The notes under the pieces were generated by a model. That model saw only the letters and a program-made list of their open reading frames with translations. It had not been told where the DNA came from and did not search any database. Positions 16,583 through 25,092 of a stretch of 64,000 nt of DNA are shown here, one piece after another (positions within the stretch are counted from its first letter, which is position 1; every line of letters starts with the position of its first letter). The position numbers were made by a program, and so were the translations under genes. Origin of the DNA: Blastocatellia bacterium (lineage in GTDB: Bacteria; Acidobacteriota; Blastocatellia; Chloracidobacteriales; JADJPF01); contig JANWYG010000010.1 of NCBI GenBank assembly GCA_025057015.1, positions 404,506 through 468,505 of the forward strand. The letters run 5' to 3'.

Positions 16583-19500
16583 ATTTTCTTTGTGCTGCTT
16601 TCAGCTTCTCTGCTATAGGTCTACCATAGCGATAGAATACAGCAGGCGTGACTAATTGGTCGAGGAGCGTAGCAGTAATTATGCCCCCTAGCACTACGAC
16701 GGCTAATGGATGAAGTATTTCTCTACCGGGTTGCCCTGCTGAGAGTGCAAGTGGTACTAGCGAAAGTCCTGCTGTGAGTGCCGTCATCAGTACCGGTATA
16801 AGGCGCTCTAGCGAACCGCGGATAATCATCTTCTCGTCAAAATCTTCACCTTCTTCTTTCATCAAGTGTAGATAGTGAGATAACATCATTATACCGTTGC
16901 GACAAGTGATGCCTATAAGCGAGATTAGGCCAACTAGCGTGGCGATGGATATGACTCCATCGGTAAGTAGCATAGCTGCTACAGCACCTATCAGCGCTAG
17001 CGGAATGTTTATCAGTACCTGTAATGCGGTACGCCAGTCACCTAGGGCTCGTATGAGAAGCAGCAAGATTACTGCAATCGATACTGCTGCCATGGCAATC
17101 AACCTTGCTGTGGCTTGTTGTTGAGCTTCGAATTGGCCGCCGTATTCTATGAAATATCCTTCGGGCAGCGGAAAGTCTGATAAATCTTGCTTGATTTCTT
17201 TTGCAACCGAACCTAGATCTCGCCCCTGAACGTTCGCCATGATGACTATGCGTCTGCGTCCGTTTTCGCGCAATATCTGATTAGGGGCCGGTTTTTCAGC
17301 TACTTTAGCCACAGCAGTAACCGGTAGTTGCGTTCCAGAGGGGCTGTCTATGGTAATACTTTTCAGAGCATCTATGGAACGTGTCATATCATAACGCACA
17401 TAGACGTCGTATCTACGTTGCCTTTCTATTGCTTCGTTCATCTTACGTCCATTGAGCGCTGTTTCTAATGTTGCTGCTATTTCGCCAGCTTGAAGCCCAT
17501 AGCGAGCAGCTTCTTGCCGGTCTATTTCAAAACGTAGCTGAGGCACAAGCGCCTGTTTTTCTACCTGCACGTCAGTAGTGCCGGCTACGGAAGCCACTAT
17601 CTTGCGAATCTCTTCGGCTTTGGCACGCAGTACTTCTAGATCATCTCCGAAAAGCTTTATCGCTATTTGAGCACGAATACCTGAAGTTAGGTGATCGATT
17701 CTGTGGGATATTGGCTGTCCTACGTTGACAGACGCCGGAATAAATGAAAGTACCTTGCGAATATCAGCGATGACTTCTGCACGACTACGTTCGGAAGGTC
17801 TTAGGTCAACATCTATTTCAGAGTAGTTTACTCCCTCAGCATGCTCGTCTTGCTCAGCTCTACCAGTACGCCTGCCGGTGGCAACAACTTCTGGGATTTT
17901 TAGTAACAGCTTTTCTGCTGTAGCGCCTATCTTGTCTGATTCAGCAAGAGATGTTCCGGGTTCTGCAAAGAGGCTTATTGTCAGCGTACCTTCATTAAAG
18001 TGTGGTAGGAATTCTGTGCCTAGAAAAGGTAGTACTGCTAAGGCACAGATAAGCAATACGGTTGCAGAAGCTATAATTTTTCCCGTGTTACTTAAGGTCC
18101 ATCTAAGCAGTCGCTCATCATAGCGTTTTAATAGCCGTACAACCAGTGATTCTTTTTTGGCAATAGCTGAGGCTTGTGGCAGCAGGTAAGAAGCTAGGAC
18201 GGGAGTGAGTGTTAGTGAAACAAGCAAGCTGGCAATTAGGCTGACCATATATGAAATGCCAAGTGGGATGAGCAGTCGACCTTCAATACCAGGTAATGCG
18301 AATAACGGAACGAATACCAGTACCACTATTAAAGTTGCGTAGACTATCGATGAACGTATTTCGCAGGACGCTTCGTAGACGACCGTCAGTGAAGGCCTAG
18401 GATTTGCAGAGTGTTTGTTCTCTCTAAGGCGTCTAAATATGTTCTCTACGTCTACTATCGAGTCGTCTACTAGTTCGCCTATGGCTACAGCAAGGCCACC
18501 AAGCGTCATAGTATTGATGGTTATGTCAAACCACTTGAAGATGATAAAGGTGATGAAGAAGGAGACCGGTATTGCTGTGAGCGTGATCAACGTAGTACGT
18601 AGGTTCATCAGGAAGAGGAACAATACTATGACTACTAATAATGCTCCGTCGCGTAGTGCAGCTATTACGTTGTCTATTGCAGCTTGAATGAAGTTAGCTT
18701 GCCGGAAAAGCCGAGCATTTATTTCTATATCTTCTGGAAGCGTTTTTAGAATGTCATCTATAGCAGCGTCTATTTTCTGGGTAAGTTCAAGCGTATCTGT
18801 ACCGGGTTGCTTGGATATGGCCATGATGACCGCCGGCTTACCGTTTGCGCTACCTTCACCTCGCTTGAGCTTTGCTGTTATTTCAACTTTAGCTATATCG
18901 CTTAGCTTAATTGCTGTACCGTTGCGATAGACGACCGTAGTATTTTTTAGTTCTTCTATGGAGCTGAAGCGCGCTATGTTGCGTATAAGGTACTCTTTTG
19001 ACTGGAAGTCAACGAAGCCACCTGACGAGTTTGTCCCGGCTTTAGCTACGGCATCAGCAACTTGTTCTATCGTTATGCCGAAGTGCTTTAGCGTGTTTGG
19101 TGACACGAGTACTTGGTATTGTTTTACCCCACCGCCTATGTTTATCACTTGAGCTATGCCACCGATGGTCAATATCCTTGGACGTATCGTCCAGTCAGCT
19201 ATAGACCGTAATTCGAGTGGGCTTAGTTTGCCGGTTCTTGATCTGACAGAGATAAGCATGATCTCACCCATGATCGAAGATACCGGAGCCATTGTGGGCA
19301 CAACGTTTTCAGGTAGCTGCTCCTTTGCTAAGTCTAGTTTTTCTGCTACCAGTTGTCGGCTGCGGTAGATGTCTGTATTCCATCCGAACTCTACAGTGAC
19401 TATGGATAGGCCGATGCCGGATTGTGAGCGGACTCGTTCTACGCCAGGTAGTCCGTTCATCAGTGTTTCTATAGGGAAGGTGACCAGAGTTTCTACTTCT

Positions 19501-19676
19501 TCCGGTGCTAAGCTGGTTGCTTCAGTGAGTATCGTTACCGTTGGACGGTTTAGGTCAGGGAAGATGTCTATTGGCAAAGCGATGACTACCCAAGTACCGT
19601 ACGCTGCTAAGACCAGCGACATTGCTATTACTAGCGTCCTGTTTGCCAGTGACCATTTGATAACAGCATTGAACAT
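16560..19676 (-). CDS. CusA/CzcA-type heavy-metal RND efflux pump
   Basis: 1038 residues with the RND layout: TM1 near the N-terminus, a first porter domain (LPIDIFPDLNRPTVTILTEA, the HME hallmark region), a TM bundle with GELVDDSIVDVENIF, a second porter domain after residue 540 and a second bundle. The acidic residues in that TM4 motif place it in the heavy-metal (HME) subgroup rather than drug pumps. It exports cations such as Cu(I)/Ag(I) or Zn/Co/Cd by proton exchange, with the adaptor and TolC genes upstream. The neighbouring cupredoxin lipoprotein makes copper the better guess. Confidence 0.93.
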   Translation of the reverse strand: MFNAVIKWSLANRTLVIAMSLVLAAYGTWVVIALPIDIFPDLNRPTVTILTEATSLAPEEVETLVTFPIETLMNGLPGVERVRSQSGIGLSIVTVEFGWNTDIYRSRQLVAEKLDLAKEQLPENVVPTMAPVSSIMGEIMLISVRSRTGKLSPLELRSIADWTIRPRILTIGGIAQVINIGGGVKQYQVLVSPNTLKHFGITIEQVADAVAKAGTNSSGGFVDFQSKEYLIRNIARFSSIEELKNTTVVYRNGTAIKLSDIAKVEITAKLKRGEGSANGKPAVIMAISKQPGTDTLELTQKIDAAIDDILKTLPEDIEINARLFRQANFIQAAIDNVIAALRDGALLVVIVLFLFLMNLRTTLITLTAIPVSFFITFIIFKWFDITINTMTLGGLAVAIGELVDDSIVDVENIFRRLRENKHSANPRPSLTVVYEASCEIRSSIVYATLIVVLVFVPLFALPGIEGRLLIPLGISYMVSLIASLLVSLTLTPVLASYLLPQASAIAKKESLVVRLLKRYDERLLRWTLSNTGKIIASATVLLICALAVLPFLGTEFLPHFNEGTLTISLFAEPGTSLAESDKIGATAEKLLLKIPEVVATGRRTGRAEQDEHAEGVNYSEIDVDLRPSERSRAEVIADIRKVLSFIPASVNVGQPISHRIDHLTSGIRAQIAIKLFGDDLEVLRAKAEEIRKIVASVAGTTDVQVEKQALVPQLRFEIDRQEAARYGLQAGEIAATLETALNGRKMNEAIERQRRYDVYVRYDMTRSIDALKSITIDSPSGTQLPVTAVAKVAEKPAPNQILRENGRRRIVIMANVQGRDLGSVAKEIKQDLSDFPLPEGYFIEYGGQFEAQQQATARLIAMAAVSIAVILLLLIRALGDWRTALQVLINIPLALIGAVAAMLLTDGVISIATLVGLISLIGITCRNGIMMLSHYLHLMKEEGEDFDEKMIIRGSLERLIPVLMTALTAGLSLVPLALSAGQPGREILHPLAVVVLGGIITATLLDQLVTPAVFYRYGRPIAEKLKAAQRKYENRADK

Positions 19677-19679
19677 AAG

Positions 19680-20789
19680 TTAGTTTGGCACGATAAGTAG
19701 CTTGCCTTGATACATTTTCATTCCGCAGCTAAAGATTATCTCGCCGTATCTATCTGGTAGAAGCTCGATCTTTACTGGTTCGCCTACGGGCAGTTTCTTT
19801 TTTATGTCCAACTCTGGGAAAAGTAATTCCTCTGCGCAGTTTTGTTCATCGAGACGGACAAAGGTAAGCACAGTTCGGACACCCTTTTTTAACCTTATAA
19901 CTGCTGGCTTGTATCCATCTTTGCTAACCTTTATTTCGACGCTCTGTACGCCGTCTTTTTCCTCTGCCGTTGCTGGCTGAGTTGACTGTGAAGCTATGTC
20001 TAGCACCATAGATACGGTGTGTAGTTTGCCTTGACGTTGGAACTGTATCCATAGCTTATAGAGACCTGGCTTCGGGAAAAGGGTTTGAGTACTGACTTCG
20101 GGGCCACCTCTTGCAGTAGGACTTGGGGCATCTACAAGCGGATGTGCATGTAGGTACTCGCCGTGCCCTTCGCTTACCAAGACAAAATGCGCAAATGCGC
20201 CCAAGTAAGGTTCTAGGTCAGTTACGGGCTTTTTAGTCTTTTCATCAGTTAGTTTAAACTTCAGTAATACTGGCTTAGCTGCTTCAAGTTTGTCACCTTC
20301 TAGCTCGATACGTATACCGTCTACTACCTTGACCAATTCTTTGTCGGGCAGAAGCTTAGCTGCAGTTGGTACAGGACCTGGTACGTTGACCTGCAGCCTA
20401 CCCAATTGACTGCCTGCTCCTATGGGGGAGTAGTCTAGGTAAAGCCTGTATTTGCCGGGTGCAGGGAATTTTGTTTCCACGACGAAACTACCAGTAGATG
20501 ATTGCTCTGGGTGTAGATGGTCGAAGTAACTCAGATCTTCGCTTATGATCAGTAGGTGAAGAAGCTTCTCGTGTACTACTTCTAAGTCATTAACTGTCAA
20601 GATCTTGCCGTCGGCCTGTATGCTGAACTGAAGTTTAGTTTTCTCACCGGGAATTATGTCAGCTGGCTCAGTTCCGACCGATATACTGTACTTAGGTTCT
20701 GACTTGCTTGGTGGCGATGGAGGAATGTCATTTTGTTGGTTATTGTTACAGGCTATCGACAGTAATAGTAATAGAAATAACTTGCGCAT
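19680..20789 (-). CDS. Lipoprotein with YtkA-like domains and a C-terminal cupredoxin-like domain
   Basis: The lipobox is LLSIAC, so the mature protein is anchored at Cys14. Two Ig-like domains follow (about 35-130 and 140-265), each with a His motif (YFDHLHPEQ; EYLHAHP) as in YtkA-type proteins. Residues 290-369 match a type-1 cupredoxin-like domain (PF13473 group) with CAEELLFPEL and FSCGMKMYQG, where Cys, Met and Glu could bind copper. It sits 3 nt before the RND pump and 10 nt after the adaptor. A periplasmic metal chaperone handing copper to the pump is the natural inference. Confidence 0.82.
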   Translation of the reverse strand: MRKLFLLLLLSIACNNNQQNDIPPSPPSKSEPKYSISVGTEPADIIPGEKTKLQFSIQADGKILTVNDLEVVHEKLLHLLIISEDLSYFDHLHPEQSSTGSFVVETKFPAPGKYRLYLDYSPIGAGSQLGRLQVNVPGPVPTAAKLLPDKELVKVVDGIRIELEGDKLEAAKPVLLKFKLTDEKTKKPVTDLEPYLGAFAHFVLVSEGHGEYLHAHPLVDAPSPTARGGPEVSTQTLFPKPGLYKLWIQFQRQGKLHTVSMVLDIASQSTQPATAEEKDGVQSVEIKVSKDGYKPAVIRLKKGVRTVLTFVRLDEQNCAEELLFPELDIKKKLPVGEPVKIELLPDRYGEIIFSCGMKMYQGKLLIVPN

Positions 20790-20799
20790 CTGTGCCCCT

Positions 20800-22068
20800 C
20801 TAGAATGATTTTAGGTTTGCTCCTTCAACTACTATACGTTCTCCGAGTTTCAATCCTGACTTTACTTCATATTCTTCTAGGCCTTCTCGGCCTACCGTTA
20901 TGCTACGGCGGGTAAACTGCTCGCCTCCGTTATAGACGTAGACTATATGTTGGCCTTTTTCTATGAACACAGCAGACTTAGGTATAACGAGTGTCTTTTG
21001 AGAGAGAACTTTTTCGATAATTATTTCTGCCATCATTCCGTCCTTGAGTCGACCTTGCGGATTGGCTATCTCGTAGGTGAGAGCTATCGTACGACGATCG
21101 GGATCGACCATAGTGCTGACTATCGGAGCCGTGTTTATGCGGAAGCGCTCGTTGGGGAAAGCGACGACTGAGAAAGTTGCTGATGTAGCAGCAAGTACTG
21201 CTTCCAGATCTTTTTCAAAGACTTGAGCTTCAACCCAGACACGATCGAGGTTGACTACGGTAAACAGCGATTGCCCAGCTTCTACTAGTTCGCCGTTACT
21301 GAACTCTAGGCGTGATACTATGCCAGCAAGCGGGGTTGCGAGATTATAGACTTTCGGTTGGATATCGGTTTGTTGTGCTACGGCGAGGTATTTCTTTGCT
21401 GCCGAAAGCGCTGCTTCTGCCAGGTCTACTTGTAGCTCTGCTTCTTGAACTCGGCGTAGCGGAGCCGCACCTGCTGTAAACAACTTCTGTGCGCGTTCAA
21501 GCTCTGCGCTGGCGGTACGTAGCTGAGCTTCGGCAGCTTTTACTTGTGACTCTGCTTCAGCGGCTCTTATACTGACTTCTGCTCGGGCTGTTTCTACGCT
21601 GGTACGATCGCTTGTCGTAAGTACCTGTTCTAGAGTGGCTAGTATCTGTCCTTGCCGTATGCTGCTACCTAAAGTGACATTGCTTAGGACATTGAGCTTG
21701 CCTGCTACGGGAGTTACTACTTCTGCGCGCCTTTGTGGGATGGCCCTGATATAGCCAGTAAGGCGTAGCTTTTCGCTGACAAAGCCCTCGGCTACAATAG
21801 TGGTCTTTGTGCCAAACATTATCTGAGCTTCTTTACTGATGATAACGATGTCGCTACTTTCAGTGGATATTGGTTTAACGCGCTCGATTCTGGGTATAGT
21901 AAACAGCAGATGCACTAGCCACATTGCTGTTACTGTTATGCTGACGATGACTGCTGCTTGGAGCAGGAAAGGTGGACTTATACGAAGACGTAAGTATTGG
22001 GAAAATAGTAATAACCCTGCGGCAACAATGAAAATTACGTCGATAGCATAGAGTGTATACTGCGTCAT
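20800..22068 (-). CDS. RND efflux periplasmic adaptor (CusB/CzcB-like)
   Basis: Two N-terminal hydrophobic segments (about 8-28 and 36-58) are followed by a barrel-sandwich lipoyl motif (RAEVVTPVAGKLNVLSNVTL), a long helical hairpin (residues 145-220, rich in Ala/Glu) and beta-barrel/MP domains. It joins the RND pump to TolC. Most adaptors have one signal or lipobox; the extra hydrophobic segment here is unusual. The start ATG overlaps the TolC stop as ATGA. Confidence 0.9.
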   Translation of the reverse strand: MTQYTLYAIDVIFIVAAGLLLFSQYLRLRISPPFLLQAAVIVSITVTAMWLVHLLFTIPRIERVKPISTESSDIVIISKEAQIMFGTKTTIVAEGFVSEKLRLTGYIRAIPQRRAEVVTPVAGKLNVLSNVTLGSSIRQGQILATLEQVLTTSDRTSVETARAEVSIRAAEAESQVKAAEAQLRTASAELERAQKLFTAGAAPLRRVQEAELQVDLAEAALSAAKKYLAVAQQTDIQPKVYNLATPLAGIVSRLEFSNGELVEAGQSLFTVVNLDRVWVEAQVFEKDLEAVLAATSATFSVVAFPNERFRINTAPIVSTMVDPDRRTIALTYEIANPQGRLKDGMMAEIIIEKVLSQKTLVIPKSAVFIEKGQHIVYVYNGGEQFTRRSITVGREGLEEYEVKSGLKLGERIVVEGANLKSF

Positions 22069-23336
22069 GGAGTTGTTCCCGTGGCTAGTTCAAGTTCTAT
22101 ACTTGCCAGCGCTTTTTGTTTTATTGCCTCGATGTACAGACGTTCCTCTTCAAAGAGCTTACGTTGCTCGTTTAGTAGGTCTAGCAGACTTTGCTCTCCG
22201 AGTTCATAAGCAGTGCGCAAGATAGCTAAGTTTTGACGCATCGTTGGCAGTATGGTGTTTTCATAAAGCTGCAAGGTGGCGGATGCCGTTTCAAGTTGTG
22301 TTAATGCTTGGGAGATTGCTCTTACTATTTGCCGTTTAGCTGCTTGAAGGGCATAGCGTGCTTGAGCTGCAGAAGCAGCTTCGGCAGCTATGTGTCCACG
22401 GTTTCGGTTAAAGAATGGGAGCTGCAACGAAACTCCAAAGGAAAGGGAGCGATCAGGATCGTTCAGTTTACCGATGGGAGTATCTTCAAACACGCTATTA
22501 TCTTGGCTATAGCGGCTGAAGATGATGATGTCGGGTATAGCTTCTGCTTTGGCCAAAGCGAGCTTTGCCTCGGCTTGCTTTTCGGCTGCTTTCAGAGCTT
22601 GTAAGTCTTTACGCTGTGCGAAAGCTTTCTGAGTTAACAATTCAAGATCGGTACTGAAATCTTTTATATACTCTGATAGGTCACCTTTCAACCGTAGCGT
22701 TGCTTGTTCTAGTCCTGCAAGTACTTTTAGTTCTGAAATAGCGAGCTTGAGTCTAGCTTCTGCTGCTACGAGTAGCAGTTTGGTACGCTCGCGCTCTGCC
22801 TTCAATAGGTTTTGCTCAAGTACTGAAGCATCGCCAGCTTCTAGTCGTGTGCGTGTAAGTTCGAGCATCTGCTCGTTGATTTGTAGCTGCAGCTCTAGGG
22901 TTCGTAGCGTTTCCACGGCGGCAAGTGCTTCTACCATATTTTGCCGAATAAGAGTTATAAGCTTAGCTTCATCGTATAGGTATAAGGCTTGCGTTCGTTC
23001 GAGATCGAGTTCTGCTACGAGCCTACGTTTTGCACGCTTATGAGCAAGCTCTAAGGTTTGACTGTATTCTACTGAGAAGTCGTACTCTTCTTCGCCGGTA
23101 GTTAGGCGTTGCGTAGTGTATTCGGTTGAAAGTGTAGGGTTTGGCCTTGCGGCAGATTGTAGAAGCTTACCTCGCGCTATCTCTATACTTTGACGTGCAG
23201 CTAGCAAGTCTGCTTGCCGCTCTTTGGCTAGTCCTACTAATTGCTGCCAGGAGAGCCCGTTTACAGGGTCGATATAGCTGTCTGCTATCGAGAGCTGTTG
23301 TGTGACTAGGAGCGTTGCAAACAGTAAGCTATACAT
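22065..23336 (-). CDS. TolC-family outer-membrane efflux protein
   Basis: 423 residues with a signal peptide (MYSLLFATLLVTQQLSIADS) and two long repeated helical regions typical of the OEP fold (SLSFGVSLQLPFFNRNRG, then QARYALQAAKRQIVRAISQA, then ELGEQSLLDLLNEQRKLFEE). CusC/CzcC-like partner of the adaptor and pump. It overlaps the upstream His-rich gene by 8 nt and the adaptor by 4 nt, so production is coupled. Confidence 0.92.
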   Translation of the reverse strand: MYSLLFATLLVTQQLSIADSYIDPVNGLSWQQLVGLAKERQADLLAARQSIEIARGKLLQSAARPNPTLSTEYTTQRLTTGEEEYDFSVEYSQTLELAHKRAKRRLVAELDLERTQALYLYDEAKLITLIRQNMVEALAAVETLRTLELQLQINEQMLELTRTRLEAGDASVLEQNLLKAERERTKLLLVAAEARLKLAISELKVLAGLEQATLRLKGDLSEYIKDFSTDLELLTQKAFAQRKDLQALKAAEKQAEAKLALAKAEAIPDIIIFSRYSQDNSVFEDTPIGKLNDPDRSLSFGVSLQLPFFNRNRGHIAAEAASAAQARYALQAAKRQIVRAISQALTQLETASATLQLYENTILPTMRQNLAILRTAYELGEQSLLDLLNEQRKLFEEERLYIEAIKQKALASIELELATGTTP

Positions 23337-23856
23337 TTGCTTTCCGTAGTTTAGTAGCGGCGAATAGAGCGACGAGTAGAGTAGCTAGTGCTGCTACTAT
23401 AGGTAGAGGCTGCAGTTGGGTAGTTGCTTTATTGGTGGATAGCACTTTTATTGCTGGAAAAGTTACCTGTCCGTCGATTGTTTTGTCTTGACTAGTCAGT
23501 TTAACTTGCAGTTCGTAGTGATCTTCGGCTGGAAAGGTTATGGTTGCAGTATATAGCCCGGGTAGGTCCTCGGCTGCTATAGCGCGATAGGTGTCTATAA
23601 GCTTTACGTCTATCTGAAGCCCTGCTACTGGAGTGTTTGTGACGGAGTCGGTGACAAATACCTTTATAGCCTGTGGTTTTTGGGGTTGTGGTATTTGGTA
23701 CTTTACGAGCACTTCAAGTCCTGCTAGGAGGGCCAGTTGAGTTACGTGTTGACCTGTTTCGACATGTTCCTCTTCGTCATGGTGGTGCTCGCCTTCGCCG
23801 TGTGCGAGAGCTGACGATACGAGCGCAAGTAGGAGAATGAAAGCCGTTAAGCGCAA
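23329..23856 (-). CDS. Exported His-rich protein with a C-terminal membrane anchor
   Basis: I place the start at TTG 23856: GGAGG lies 6 nt upstream, and translation then begins right at a signal peptide (MRLTAFILLLALVSSALA) ending before HGEGEHHHDEEEH, a strong metal-binding stretch. The open frame runs on to 23898, through the promoter, so the longer form is unlikely. The body (about 45-135) is an Ig-like YtkA-type domain, and residues 145-165 form a TM anchor (IVAALATLLVALFAATKL). It is the first gene of the efflux operon and probably captures metal in the periplasm. Confidence 0.78.
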   Translation of the reverse strand: MRLTAFILLLALVSSALAHGEGEHHHDEEEHVETGQHVTQLALLAGLEVLVKYQIPQPQKPQAIKVFVTDSVTNTPVAGLQIDVKLIDTYRAIAAEDLPGLYTATITFPAEDHYELQVKLTSQDKTIDGQVTFPAIKVLSTNKATTQLQPLPIVAALATLLVALFAATKLRKANV

Positions 23857-23881
23857 TGTCAACCTCCGCAAAGTGCAACTC

Positions 23882-23897
23882 AGCAAATAGTGTTCCA
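23882..23897 (-). promoter_or_regulatory. Sigma-54 promoter of the metal efflux operon
   Basis: Minus strand reads TGGAACACTATTTGCT against the consensus TGGCACGNNNNTTGCW: GG and GC are exactly 10 nt apart and only two consensus bases differ. The predicted transcription start is near 23871, leaving a leader of about 15 nt that just includes the GGAGG site. The last gene of the operon encodes a sigma-54 activator. Confidence 0.65.
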
Positions 23898-23994
23898 AGA
23901 GGTAGTAGCTAACGTAGTTATTTGGAGACTAAGACCTTACTTGTTAGTTGAGAGGGCATCTTGAGCTGAGAGGTGTTGGTTTTGGTACAAGCGA

Positions 23995-24012
23995 CTGTTG
24001 GATATCAAACAG
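23995..24012. promoter_or_regulatory. Palindrome, likely enhancer site for the sigma-54 activator
   Basis: CTGTTGGATATCAAACAG is an 18-bp dyad with 8 of 9 base pairs matched. It lies about 125-140 bp upstream of the predicted sigma-54 start, the usual distance for an NtrC-type activator site. It is also about 85 bp before bcp. Confidence 0.45.
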
Positions 24013-24094
24013 GTGGTGGGATCCTGCGTGATGCTGTATGGTCTAGATCTTAGGGTGTGTAGAATAGGCCAAAGAATATAGGAGGTAAGCAACA

Positions 24095-24553
24095 ATGGCG
24101 CTATTGGAAATAGGAACAAAGGCTCCTGATTTCAGGCTGAGAGATCAAAACGGGCAAGAGGTGACTCTTGAAAGTCTCCGAGGCAGGAAAGTGGTGCTTT
24201 ATTTCTATCCTAAGGATGACACTCCGGGTTGTACTAAAGAAGCCTGTGCGTTTAGGGATAGCTTTGAAGAATTCAAGAGTCGTGGCGTAGAAGTGCTTGG
24301 TGTAAGCGTCGATGATGAGGAATCGCATCGGAAGTTTATAGAGAAATATAGTTTACCTTTCAGATTGCTTGCAGATGTAAATAAGCAGGTTGTTCAAGCT
24401 TACGGTGTGTGGGGAGAGAAGAACATGTACGGCAAAAAGTACATGGGCACTAATCGAGTAACTTATGTTATTGATGAAAACGGAATGATTGCTGCCGTGT
24501 ATCCCAAGGTTAAGCCCGAAACTCATGCTAAGGAGTTACTCGAAAAGTTATAA
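24095..24553 (+). CDS. bcp: Thioredoxin-dependent peroxiredoxin Bcp
   Basis: 152 residues with [15 protein letters not shown]: Cys46 is the peroxidatic cysteine and Cys51 the resolving one, as in two-Cys BCP/PrxQ enzymes. It reduces hydroperoxides using thioredoxin in the cytosol. The start ATG has GGAGG 8 nt upstream. It is divergent from the metal efflux operon, with a 240-bp shared control region, and a long hairpin follows the stop. Confidence 0.95.
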   Translation: MALLEIGTKAPDFRLRDQNGQEVTLESLRGRKVVLYFYPKDDTPGCTKEACAFRDSFEEFKSRGVEVLGVSVDDEESHRKFIEKYSLPFRLLADVNKQVVQAYGVWGEKNMYGKKYMGTNRVTYVIDENGMIAAVYPKVKPETHAKELLEKL

Positions 24554-24559
24554 GACTTT

Positions 24560-24601
24560 TTGCTTGCCAGAAGAGTTAGGTTTTGTGCTTCTGGCAGGCA
24601 A
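24560..24601. other. Long hairpin after bcp
   Basis: TTGCTTGCCAGAAG (24560-24573) pairs with CTTCTGGCAGGCAA (24588-24601) over 14 positions with one G-T wobble and a 14-nt loop. It sits between the ends of bcp and the convergent small-gene pair. No clean T-run follows on either strand, so it may be a 3' stabiliser rather than a true terminator. Confidence 0.55.
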
Positions 24602-24637
24602 GATAGAGCTGCTAGTGTCATGAAAACCATGTAGAAT

Positions 24638-24787
24638 CTATTGTCTTTCGCGTAATGTAAAGTTCATGGCAGATGGTGTTTTTTGTTGATAGGCAACTTC
24701 CATCATAACAGTTTCGAGAGAGGCAAAGTCAGCTTTGCCAATAGTACCTACTTGCACGCACTCGAATCGGCGAGTGCTCTTCGTCAT
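24638..24787 (-). CDS. Small protein of 49 aa, coupled to a broken small gene
   Basis: ATG at 24787 overlaps the natural TGA stop of the upstream small gene as ATGA, the same coupling used by proven operon genes in this window. The product starts MTKSTRRFECVQVGTIGKAD and ends in a polar tail with two Met-rich spots; no TM or signal. I do not recognise it. The pair structure recalls small two-gene modules, but there is no motif to call toxin or antitoxin. Support is the overlap and clean frame only. Confidence 0.5.
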   Translation of the reverse strand: MTKSTRRFECVQVGTIGKADFASLETVMMEVAYQQKTPSAMNFTLRERQ

Positions 24788-24962
24788 TGTACTATGCTCA
24801 TTATCAGTTCCTCAGCGCTTTCTAGATATTCAACGCCAATGCTCTTAGCTGAGACTTTGTTGGAATTATGAACACCTCTATCTGTCTGCCGAGGTCTCCT
24901 ATAGTTCCATCTTCGGACGGTTTCCCGTGAAATAGTTTGAATTTGGTATGAACTTGACTCAT
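24784..24962 (-). pseudogene. Frameshifted small gene (about 59 aa if restored)
   Basis: ATG at 24962 with a GAGGAG Shine-Dalgarno 7 nt upstream opens a frame starting MSQVHTKFKLFHGKPSEDG and stopping early at 24822. The -1 frame, open across the same stretch, gives a well-formed tail (VSAKSIGVEYLESAEELIMS...) ending at 24784 in the ATGA overlap with the next small gene. Joining the two near 24855 gives one smooth small protein. I see no slippery heptamer at the crossing, so a single-base indel (real or a sequencing error) is more likely than programmed shifting. Confidence 0.5.
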
Positions 24963-25092
24963 GGTACGCTCCTCTAGAAGTTTTGATGGGTATCTTTCTT
25001 AAAGTACCCGAGGGAAAAATAAGTCAAGCAAGTTGAGTAGAATCTGTCTAGTATGAAGTATTGGCTGTGTATATAATCTTCTAGATTAGGAT

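Noticed and set aside
24683-24871. 62-residue plus-strand ORF after bcp
   Set aside because: No ribosome site, low-complexity Ser/Leu content, and it lies opposite the better supported minus-strand small genes.
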